Below, one piece after another: positions 1 to 7,400 of a DNA stretch of 9,577 bases. The stretch comes from an uncultured Nannocystaceae bacterium (lineage in GTDB: Bacteria; Myxococcota_A; Polyangia; Nannocystales; Nannocystaceae). Made by a program: the position numbers and the translations under genes. Positions within the stretch are counted from its first letter, which is position 1, and each line of letters starts with the position of its first letter. The DNA is taken from contig CALKDV010000061.1 in the NCBI GenBank assembly GCA_938084085.1, positions 1-9,577 on the forward strand. Direction: 5' to 3'. Below the pieces are notes generated by a model. That model was not told the origin of the DNA. It did not search any database and saw only the letters and a list, made by a program, of their open reading frames with translations.

Positions 1-667
1 CGGAGAAGTCGCCGAGCGCCTCCACGAGCAAGCTTCGATACTCCTCAACGTCGTCTTTAAGCTCCGCGGGACACTCCTCGCGTCGCATGGTCTCGCCGTT
101 GTCACCGTCGAAGTAGACGGCCTCACGGGTCACGAGATCCACCACACCCTCATGGTTCTCCTCGGCGCCGATGGGGTAGGTCACCATGACGGCGTTGTGC
201 TTGAGCTTCTCTCGAAGCTGGCTGGTCACCTTGAACGGGTCGGCCCCCGCGCGATCCATCTTGTTGATGAACGCGACGCAGGGGACGTTGTAGCGCCGCA
301 TCTGGCGATCCACGGTGATGGACTGGGACTGGACGCCCGACACGGAACACAGCACCAAGATCGCGCCATCGAGCACGCTCAGCGCTCGCTCCACCTCGAC
401 GGTGAAATCCACGTGCCCGGGGGTGTCGATGATGTTGATGTGGGTGTCGCCCCACTCCACGTACGTCGCCGCGGATTGGATGGTGATGCCGCGCTCACGC
501 TCAAGCTCCATGGAGTCCATGGTGGCGCCGACGCCCGACTTGCCCTTGACCTCTTCAATCTTGTGAATGCGGCCGGTGTAAAACAGGATGCGCTCAGTCA
601 AGGTGGTCTTGCCCGAGTCGATGTGTGCCGAGATCCCGATATTGCGAACTTTGCTGAGGTCTTCCAT
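1..667 (-). CDS. fusA: Elongation factor G, N-terminal part (cut by the window edge)
   Basis: Translational GTPase that moves tRNA and mRNA through the ribosome after peptide bond formation; cytoplasmic. The first 222 codons are present, starting MEDLSKVRNIGISAHIDSGK; the gene runs off the left edge with no stop. The GTP-binding motifs are all visible: P-loop AHIDSGKT (residues 14-21), switch I RGITIQSAAT (59-68), G3 DTPGH (81-85) and G4 NKMD (135-138). The segment after PIGAEE is the start of the G' insertion usual in EF-G. The start at 667 is supported by GGAG eight bases upstream. AHIDSGKTTLTE, with Ser where E. coli EF-G has Ala, together with GVGATMDSMELE, is typical of the spd/mitochondrial EF-G1 class rather than the common bacterial fusA class. 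Such genomes often carry more than one EF-G, so this may not be the only copy. The neighbouring tkt gene lies upstream on the same strand, but the 330-base gap argues for separate transcription. The family is certain; the subclass is likely. Confidence 0.97.
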   Translation of the reverse strand, partial: MEDLSKVRNIGISAHIDSGKTTLTERILFYTGRIHKIEEVKGKSGVGATMDSMELERERGITIQSAATYVEWGDTHINIIDTPGHVDFTVEVERALSVLDGAILVLCSVSGVQSQSITVDRQMRRYNVPCVAFINKMDRAGADPFKVTSQLREKLKHNAVMVTYPIGAEENHEGVVDLVTREAVYFDGDNGETMRREECPAELKDDVEEYRSLLVEALGDFS

Positions 668-675
668 AGTCACGT

Positions 676-679
676 CTCC
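676..679 (-). promoter_or_regulatory. Ribosome binding site of fusA
   Basis: GGAG on the minus strand, with eight bases to the ATG at 667. It fits the EF-G reading frame and fixes the start at MEDLSK. Confidence 0.7.
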
Positions 680-900
680 GATGCGGGGTAAAACAGGTGC
701 CAAATTTCAGCGGCGCTCGCTGTCCCCCGCGCGCGCGGACTATGCCATATGCACACCGCCGTGGATGGTCGCGATGTCGTTTTGTGCGTTCGGCTTCGTG
801 ACCGTTCGCACCCATCAGGAGTCACCAACCGGCTCCACAACCGACCGCGTGATTTGCGCGTTCTCACGGACGACAGGCGGCACCCACAATGTCAAAGATT

Positions 901-931
901 GTCTCGTGATCTCAGATAGTTATATCGAGAC
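901..931. repeat. Inverted repeat downstream of tkt / upstream of fusA
   Basis: GTCTCG and its exact complement CGAGAC are separated by 19 bases. On the minus strand the first arm (GGTCTC) can also pair with a nearer GAGATC (one G-U pair), giving two mutually exclusive stems. It could be a weak tkt terminator, a leader element for fusA, or chance. There is no T-run next to it. Confidence 0.3.
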
Positions 932-997
932 CAGTCGATCCGTGCGCGCCTCTCTCCCGCTGGGCCCAGTGACCGCTCCGTGGTCGGCGATGGCGAG

Positions 998-3022
998 CTA
1001 GCCGAGCAAGCTTTTGAAACGCGCCACCACGGCGTCCACGTGCATCCCGAGCTCGCGCGCGACGATGGCTCCCGGCGCCGAGGCGCCGAAGCGATCAATG
1101 CCGTGTTGGGCCGACGCGTAGGTCGCCCAACCCATGGTCGTACCCGCCTCCACGGAGAGGCGCAGCGTGATCTTCGGTGGGAGCACCTCGTCTCGCACCT
1201 CTTGGGGCTGGGCCTCGAAGGCCTTCCAACACGGCATGCTGACCACACGAAGCCGCACGCCCTCCGCGGCCAACACGGTCGCAGCCTCCACGCACAAGGA
1301 GACCTCCGATCCCGTCGCGACCAACAGGCCCTGGAGCTCGCCCTCGCCCTCCGCCTCCCACACAGTGTAGGCCCCCTGCGAGACATCGTCTCGGCTCCCG
1401 GGCAAGGTCGGGAGTCCCTGGCGGGTCACGATGATCGCCGTGGGCCCGTCCGTACGGGTCATCGCATGCTTCCACGCCCCGACCGTCTCCCGCGCGTCCG
1501 CGGGACGCATCACGTGAAGATTAGGAATCAGGCGGAGGCTCATCACGTGTTCGATGGGCTGATGGGTAGGCCCATCCTCCCCGAGCCATACGCTGTCGTG
1601 GGAGAACACGTGCGTCACAGGTAAGCCCATGAGCGCAGAGAGCCGCACGCAGCCGCGCATGAAATCACTGAAGACCAAGAACGTCGCGTCATAGACGCGC
1701 ACGCCGCCGTGGAGCGCGAGGCCGTTACAAATGCCTGCCATGCCGTGCTCACGGACGCCAAAGTGGATCGCCCGGCCTGTCGGTGTGGAGGGCTGCATGG
1801 CCTGTACGTCTTTGAGCGCGACCCCGTTGGAACCAGCGAGATCCGCGGAGCCGCCGACCAGAGTGGGATGCGCGGCGCTCAGCGCAGCGAGCACCTTCGC
1901 GCCGACCTTGCGAGTCGCGACCGACTCGCCGTCCTCGTAGGTGGGGAGCCCGTCGAACACCCCCTCCGGGAGGGCGCCACGTTGGAGATCTTGAAGCTCC
2001 CGGCAAAGCTCGGGGTGAGCGGCTTCGTAGGCCTTCATCCGCCCCTCCCAGGCCCGGCGAGCCTCGCCCCGCGCGCCCATGATGTGTCCGAAGCCCTCTC
2101 GGACGACGCCGGGGACGTGAAAGGGCGTGTCGGGCCAATCCATGGCCGCTTTGGTCGCCGCGACCTCCTCTGCGCCGAGCGGCGCGCCGTGGGTCGCGCT
2201 CGTGCCCGCCACCGAAGGTGCGCCGTGACCGATCACCGTGCGCGCACAGATCAGCGACGGACGTCCAGACTCCAAGCGCGCCGCCTCGAGCGCCCCCGTG
2301 ATGGCCGCGGCGTCGTGTCCGTCCACCGCCAGCACATGCCAGCCGTAGGCCTCAAACCTCGCCCGCACGTTCTCGGTGAACGTGATCTCCGTGCCGCCAT
2401 CGATGGAGATCTGGTTGTCGTCATACAGGTAGATCAACTTGCCAAGCTGCTGGTGCCCCGCGAAACTCGCCGCCTCGGCGCTGACCCCCTCCATCAGATC
2501 GCCGTCGCTCACGATGCCGTAGGTGTAATGATCCACCACGTTGTGACCGTCTTTGTTGTATCGGTGCGCCATGAATCGCTCCGCGAGGGCCATGCCTACG
2601 CCGGTGGCAAATCCAGTCCCGAGCGGCCCCGTTGTCACTTCGATTCCCTTGGCGTGCCCGTACTCGGGGTGCCCCGCCGTGGGAGAATCCCATTGACGAA
2701 AGTTCTTCATGTCGTCAAGCGTGAGACCGTGCCCAGACAGATGAAGCAAGCTGTACAGCAGCATCGATCCGTGCCCGGCAGAGAGCACAAAACGATCCCT
2801 GTCGGGCCAATCTGGTGTCGTCGGATCCACCACTAAAAATCGTGACCACAGCACGGTCGCCATCTCCGCCGTGCCCATGGGCATGCCCGGATGTCCCGAC
2901 TTGGCCTCCTCCACCGCATCCATCGACAGACCCTTAATCGTTTTGACGGCGAGCCCGTGGAAGTCCGCGGGCAGCGTGGAGAATGGGTGGTCGAGAGCCC
3001 CGGCGGAGTTGGCTTCAGTCAT
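998..3022 (-). CDS. tkt: Transketolase
   Basis: Thiamine-diphosphate enzyme of the pentose phosphate pathway. It transfers a two-carbon ketol unit between sugar phosphates (for example xylulose 5-P to ribose 5-P or erythrose 4-P); cytoplasmic homodimer. Predicted 674 residues, close to the usual 660-680. Seen in order: substrate-site SGHPGMPMG (42-50), GHGSMLLYSLLHLSG (83-97), GPLGTGFATGVG (132-143), ThDP/Mg motif SDGDLMEG (172-179) ending in YDDN (200-203), TVIGHGAP, then the pyrimidine-binding domain with GVREHGM (catalytic Glu), HDSVWLGEDGPTHQPIEH and a C-terminal domain containing AQHGIDRFGASAPG. The frame stays open to 3322, but the extra 100 residues do not resemble transketolase and overlap the divergent asd gene. 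The ATG at 3022 (MTEANSAGALDHPF) gives the normal N-terminus, although its Shine-Dalgarno sequence is weak. It supplies erythrose 4-P for aromatic amino acids. Divergent from asd across 187 bases, and likely expressed on its own. Confidence 0.97.
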   Translation of the reverse strand: MTEANSAGALDHPFSTLPADFHGLAVKTIKGLSMDAVEEAKSGHPGMPMGTAEMATVLWSRFLVVDPTTPDWPDRDRFVLSAGHGSMLLYSLLHLSGHGLTLDDMKNFRQWDSPTAGHPEYGHAKGIEVTTGPLGTGFATGVGMALAERFMAHRYNKDGHNVVDHYTYGIVSDGDLMEGVSAEAASFAGHQQLGKLIYLYDDNQISIDGGTEITFTENVRARFEAYGWHVLAVDGHDAAAITGALEAARLESGRPSLICARTVIGHGAPSVAGTSATHGAPLGAEEVAATKAAMDWPDTPFHVPGVVREGFGHIMGARGEARRAWEGRMKAYEAAHPELCRELQDLQRGALPEGVFDGLPTYEDGESVATRKVGAKVLAALSAAHPTLVGGSADLAGSNGVALKDVQAMQPSTPTGRAIHFGVREHGMAGICNGLALHGGVRVYDATFLVFSDFMRGCVRLSALMGLPVTHVFSHDSVWLGEDGPTHQPIEHVMSLRLIPNLHVMRPADARETVGAWKHAMTRTDGPTAIIVTRQGLPTLPGSRDDVSQGAYTVWEAEGEGELQGLLVATGSEVSLCVEAATVLAAEGVRLRVVSMPCWKAFEAQPQEVRDEVLPPKITLRLSVEAGTTMGWATYASAQHGIDRFGASAPGAIVARELGMHVDAVVARFKSLLG

Positions 3023-3209
3023 GATCCCGGTGCTAGCAGGGATGACGGGGATCTCGCAACCGGTCCTGACACCCCTGAGAGCGAGCGCGCGACACCCACC
3101 ATTCTCGCTTCCTAGGTAGAGGAAGCCTCGACACCCCCGGCGGCGCGAGATCTCGTCAATCGAGGCCCACGGCTTGGGACCCGGTGCCCCCCGTGATATG
3201 GGACGTTCT
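3023..3209. promoter_or_regulatory. Divergent tkt / asd promoter region with stacked dyads
   Basis: This 187-base region lies between two divergent starts, so it must hold promoters for both genes. Three dyad elements are visible: GCTTCCT (3107-3113) / AGGAAGC (3120-3126), a perfect 7-base stem with a 6-base loop; GCCTCGA (3125-3131) / TCGAGGC (3160-3166); and, nested in the second, the perfect palindrome CGAGATCTCG (3146-3155). No convincing -35/-10 pair could be assigned, so the promoter positions are not called. Confidence 0.5.
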
Positions 3210-4250
3210 ATGGAGATCTGCATCCTCGGAGCCACCGGACTGGTCGGAACGGAACTGCTGGGCCTCATCGCTCGCGCGTGGCCCGGGGCCACACTCCACC
3301 TCTTCGCCAGTCGGGCCCGCAAGATCTCTGTCGCGGGTGCCCCTTTCGTGGTCCGTGCTGCCAGCGATCTCGAGGGCGGCGACGCCCCGCGAGGAGATCT
3401 CGCCTTCGTCGCCCTCGACGACCATCACAGCGCCCACTACTGTCCGCGGCTGCTGGAGCTTGGCTACCGCGTCGTTGACAAGAGCAACACGTACCGGCTC
3501 GATCCTCACGTCCCGCTCGTCGTGGCGGGCGTCAACCACTCGGAGGTCCGCGAGGGGACGCGCCTCGTCGCGAACCCGAACTGCACCACCATCCCCCTCA
3601 CCCTCGCCCTCGCTCCCATCCACCGCCGATGGGGAATCGCCTCCGTGCAGGTGAGCACCTATCAGGCCATCTCCGGCGCCGGCGCGGCCACGCTCGATAC
3701 GTTTTTGGAGGGCTCCAAGACCGGCTACGACCGCGCCGACCGACTCGGTTCGAATTTCGATCCATCAGGATACGCCGGCAACGTGGTCCCCCACGCAGGC
3801 AACACGGACGACAGTGGTTTCTCCAGCGAGGAGTTGAAGCTTGTCCGTGAGAGCCGCAAGATCCTCGCCGCGGACGACCTCAGCATCTCAGCCCAGTGCT
3901 GCCGGGTGCCCGTCGCTGTCGGACACTATGAGCAGGTTTGGCTCACCACAAAGCGGCCGACCTCCCTTGAGAATCTTGAGACCCTGCTCGAAGACGGCGC
4001 TCGCTCTCCTTGGGTCAAGCTCTGGCGCGGCGCCTCGGGTGAGGGCCTCAGCAGCCTCGCCACCACCCAGCACCGCGACCACGCCCTCGCCGGTCGCATG
4101 CGTCCACAGCTCGACGACACCACGGGCACGCAATATTGCATGACCGTCGCCGCCGACAACCTGAGGCTCGGCGCCGCCACCAACGCGGTGCGCGTCGCCG
4201 CCTCCTGGTTCCCTGCGGTCGACCCGAGCCTCGCGGCAACGCCGTCGTAG
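3210..4250 (+). CDS. asd: Aspartate-semialdehyde dehydrogenase
   Basis: NADPH-dependent enzyme that reduces beta-aspartyl phosphate to aspartate semialdehyde, the branch point to lysine/diaminopimelate, threonine and methionine; cytoplasmic. With the start at 3210 (MEICILGATG) it has 346 residues, normal for the family. Visible: Rossmann motif GATGLVG (7-13), catalytic Cys in ANPNCTTI (C125), VSTYQAISGAG (148-158), NVVPHAG followed by SSEELKLVRESRKIL, the second active-site element RVPVAVGH (R232, H239) and the C-terminal DNLRLGAATNAVRVA. The start at 3210 has GGGA six bases upstream and places the Rossmann motif as usual; ATGs at 3174 and 3198 are in frame but lack a nearby Shine-Dalgarno. 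Oddities: the usual NSSAFR and VPEVN motifs read KSNTYR and VAGVN, and GHS reads GHY, so this is a divergent subgroup. The catalytic Cys and His remain, so it is probably active rather than a USG-1-type homolog. It stands alone on the plus strand and converges with pilY1. Confidence 0.94.
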   Translation: MEICILGATGLVGTELLGLIARAWPGATLHLFASRARKISVAGAPFVVRAASDLEGGDAPRGDLAFVALDDHHSAHYCPRLLELGYRVVDKSNTYRLDPHVPLVVAGVNHSEVREGTRLVANPNCTTIPLTLALAPIHRRWGIASVQVSTYQAISGAGAATLDTFLEGSKTGYDRADRLGSNFDPSGYAGNVVPHAGNTDDSGFSSEELKLVRESRKILAADDLSISAQCCRVPVAVGHYEQVWLTTKRPTSLENLETLLEDGARSPWVKLWRGASGEGLSSLATTQHRDHALAGRMRPQLDDTTGTQYCMTVAADNLRLGAATNAVRVAASWFPAVDPSLAATPS

Positions 4251-4260
4251 AGACGCTGTC

Positions 4261-4470
4261 TTACGGCAGCGCTACGGGCGGTGGCGCTGTGTTTTGCTGC
4301 ACCCGCGTGAAGCCCTCTAGCTCGGAGGTCGTCAGCGGAATCGTGTAGGTCACGTCCGGCGGAGGCGCGAGATCGTTGGGATCGCATGGAGGATTCGCCG
4401 GGACACCAGGGACAGGTCCACAGTTCCCGTCTGCACAGTCACCGTCGAGGTTTTGCTGCACCCCGAGGAA
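4261..4470 (-). repeat. Conserved C-terminal tail segment, copy 1
   Basis: Codes for the last 69 residues and stop of the complete PilY1. It aligns without gaps to 9323-9532: 56 of 69 residues are identical by hand count. It includes NLDGDCADG, NPPCDPN, PPPDVTYTIPLTTSE and EGFTRVQ. At DNA level the copies differ at many third codon positions, so the protein rather than the DNA appears conserved. Confidence 0.85.
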
Positions 4471-7400
4471 CGTGAGCGCACCAGAGTTGTCGAGGTAACT
4501 GAGGCTCGTCCCGGCCATCAGATCAAAGCCCGACGCGTCTTGAACGGCCAGCGAATAGCTCAGCTTGTACGACGCCCCTTGATCGAAGTGCCAGATCTCC
4601 TCCGCGGGGTCGTACCACCCGGGCTCGCAGGCGTTGGTGCCCGACTCAAAGACGGTGAACTCGATGGTGTAGACCTCCACGCCAGTCTCGAGCACCGAGC
4701 CGGTGCAGGTTGTGGGGTCATCGAGATCGCTGCATCCGGTGAGCTTGTTGAGCCCTGTCACCGAGATCCGTGGCGCTCGGATGGGCCGCGTCCTCTTGCT
4801 GAAGGTGTCCGTGTCCACGCAGCGGCTCGTCGTTGCGTTCCAGGAGGAGCTCCCTGGGCACGGCGTGGCCGCAGAGGGTGAGAAGGTCGGATACGGCAGG
4901 AAGCTCCGCGTTCGGGTCACGTCTGTCAGCACCTCACGCATGAAGGTGGCGTTGGATCCCACAGGCACCCTCGCGATCTCCGTAGGGATGTTAAAGCCCC
5001 CGTGCTTGTTTACTCCCCGGTGGTCGTCCACCAAGATGTACATGCTTGGGTGAAAATCCACCGAGGTGTCATTGGCGTCCAGCGTGTCGTCGTAGGGGCT
5101 CCCGCTCACCATGGCGAGCAGGAACTGGTCTTGGTCGTCATCACCGATGCCCGAGCCCGAATTCCCCGGAATCTCGTCGATCCGATTGATGGAGACGACC
5201 GCGGGCGGGAACAAGAACGGATCCGCGAAGTTTCCGCTGGAGATATTGCACGGTGCGCTCGAAGCCTCACACGCGCTGAACGTCGCGACGGGCATCGCGA
5301 TGTCGCTGTTCGTGTTCCAGCGCCCGCTGCCGCTGTCGGCTTCGTGTGCGAAGCCCTCCTTGAGATCCCAACGAAACAGCCGCCCCGCTGGATCGGCGAT
5401 ATAGGTCTCTTGAGCCTCGCCCCAAAAACGCGACACGCAGTGGGTTCCCACCGCGGTGTCCACCACCGCCGCGAACATGGACTCATAGGCCGGCTGCGTC
5501 GGGATCGGGAGGTCGGCGTACTCCTCAGGCTCGCCCGTCAGGGCATCGGCGACCACAAGGCGTCGGCCTTGCCAGCTGCTCGTCGGCGCTGCGTCGGGAT
5601 AGCCCGAGCCAAACACCAGCCAAGAATCTGGCCGTCCCCCGAGATCTTCGATGTGATAGGTCAGCGCGGGCCTCGCCCAGGTCTCGCCAAGGGTCGGCTC
5701 GTAAAATGACTTGAGGCCCGCGTCGTCGCTGGTCCACAACACCTCGACGGGTCCATCGGAAGACGCCGGGCTCATGTGCGACACATCCATCGCGATGAGG
5801 TGTTTGCCGCCTTCGCCCATCCCGACGACGGCGAGATGTCGCCAGCTGCCAGCGTTGTCGTCGTAGACCCAGCCGTGATTGACCGTGCCCGACACGCCGT
5901 AGACGTGATCCTCGAGCTTGTCTGGCTGCCCCATCTCCTCGCCTCCGTAGGCGTACTCCGACACCGCGGCGGCGAGGGAGAATCGAGGGAGCAGGGCCCA
6001 CATCTCGTTCCCGCTGTCGAACTGAAAGGCGTGCAGCAGACCGAGGTCATCTCCGATGAGCACAGCTTCTTGGTACTCGTAATGGCTCGTGAACCCGCTG
6101 GTGAGTTTGAGCGCGGGATCCCACGCCTCCTCCGCAAAGGTGACGAGATCACTGTCTACCTCCTCCGGCGAGGCAAGCAGCCGGCCCGCGCAGTGCGGGT
6201 CGCTGATCCCCACGGACGGCGCAAACTGTGGATCCGGCTCCGGCACGCGACGCACCACCATCGGGGAAGACGCGGCAAGTCCGGGGAGCTTCCATCCGTC
6301 TTTCCAGTCTTTCCCCATAATGAACTCGGCGATGGGCGTGGCCGACGTGACGTCAAATGGCGCCCCGGGAATCGCGAGTTCGGGCGCGTTGAGTTGGTCG
6401 ATGAACGCGGACGTGGCCGTCGTGCCATCGTAGATTTCATGGGTGTCGTTGGCCGCGTCGGTGATGTAGATGCGGCGATCCGACCAGGTTGTCATCTCCA
6501 AGCACTCACCGGCGTCCCACTGCCGCGACTGCGGGCAAGGTCCAAATGCCTCTTCAGGCTCATCAAAGGTCGCTTGCAGGCAATAAGGCGCCGTGATGTA
6601 CGTGCCGGGGTTGGCAGGATCTTCGACTTGATCGTCGCAAAGTTCCCGCTCCACGTGGCCCTTCCAGGCTGGCCATTCTGTCCGCGCCGCGACGTTGGTT
6701 TGGGTGATTCCCTCGCTGCCGCCTCCGCTGGTCCCGAAGGTGTTCACCGCTGCCCCGCCGCCCGCGGGGACGTCCATGGCGAGCTCTCCCTCCACGATTT
6801 GTGTCAAGACGAGCGCCAGCTGCTCGGGCGAGTCCGCCAAAAAGGCGCAGTCGTTTTCTGGATCCGAGGGATCGCGGCAGGTGTCGAAATTATGGGCGTC
6901 GGACGCGGCGACCGTGCACGGGTTGATGTTGTTCGTGTCTCCCGCGCCGGTGCCCGCGCAGGCCATGTCGTTGATCGCGGGGTTTCCCGCGGGGTTATTG
7001 GAGCTCGGGTCGATGAAGAACCCGACCACGTACACCTTCGAGTCGCGATCGTTACGCAGACCGGCCAGGTTTCCGTTGAGCTTCTTCCACGACTGCGACG
7101 ACAGCGGACTCCCGGAGGTGTCCGTGGGCTCGCCGTCCGTGATGAGTACGGTCGCGATGGGTGAACACACATCCGCCGGCTCCACAGTCCGCACCCACTC
7201 GATGTATTTGGAGATGGTCCCGCCGTTGGAGAAGGGACTGTTGGCGACGACCGGCGCCGAGCTGTTGGTCTCGCCGATGGCCTGCAGCCACGGGGTCGTC
7301 CCCGCCACGTCCATGCCACCTTCCGACATACGAGAGGTCAGGCCCAACAGCACGTCGGAGGCCTCGTCGTTTGTCATGGGATACCACTCGTCATACTTGA

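Larger units (their letters stand above)
668..997. other. Intergenic region between tkt and fusA (no gene seen)
   Basis: This 330-base stretch contains no convincing coding frame on either strand. It should hold the 3' end of the tkt transcript and the promoter and leader of fusA, both read on the minus strand. Visible structure: an inverted repeat GTCTCG (901-906) / CGAGAC (926-931) around an A/T-rich centre, and a 10-base palindrome CTGGGCCCAG (960-969). A TTGACA hexamer on the minus strand near 890-896 has no good -10 box at the right spacing. No clear hairpin plus T-run terminator was found after tkt. Confidence 0.6.

Noticed and set aside
687..702. Sigma-54-like promoter upstream of fusA (TGGCAC then TTAC on the minus strand)
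   Set aside because: The -24 half matches but the -12 half lacks the essential GC, it lies only about 20 bases from the start codon, and fusA is not a usual sigma-54 target.
960..969. CTGGGCCCAG palindrome as a tkt terminator
   Set aside because: It is a perfect palindrome with no loop and no following T-run. It may be a chance G/C-rich palindrome.
1709..2836. Long plus-strand open frame (375 codons) opposite tkt
   Set aside because: It is fully antisense to a clear transketolase. Its composition is Arg/Gly-rich, as expected of a shadow frame in G/C-rich DNA, and it shows no domain.
3023..3322. 100-residue N-terminal extension of the transketolase frame
   Set aside because: It has no transketolase similarity, overlaps the asd start on the other strand, and ATG 3022 gives the normal family N-terminus and length.
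5776..7164. Plus-strand open frame of 462 codons opposite pilY1
   Set aside because: It is antisense to the well-supported PilY1 VWA and propeller coding region, with no recognisable motifs, so it is a shadow frame.
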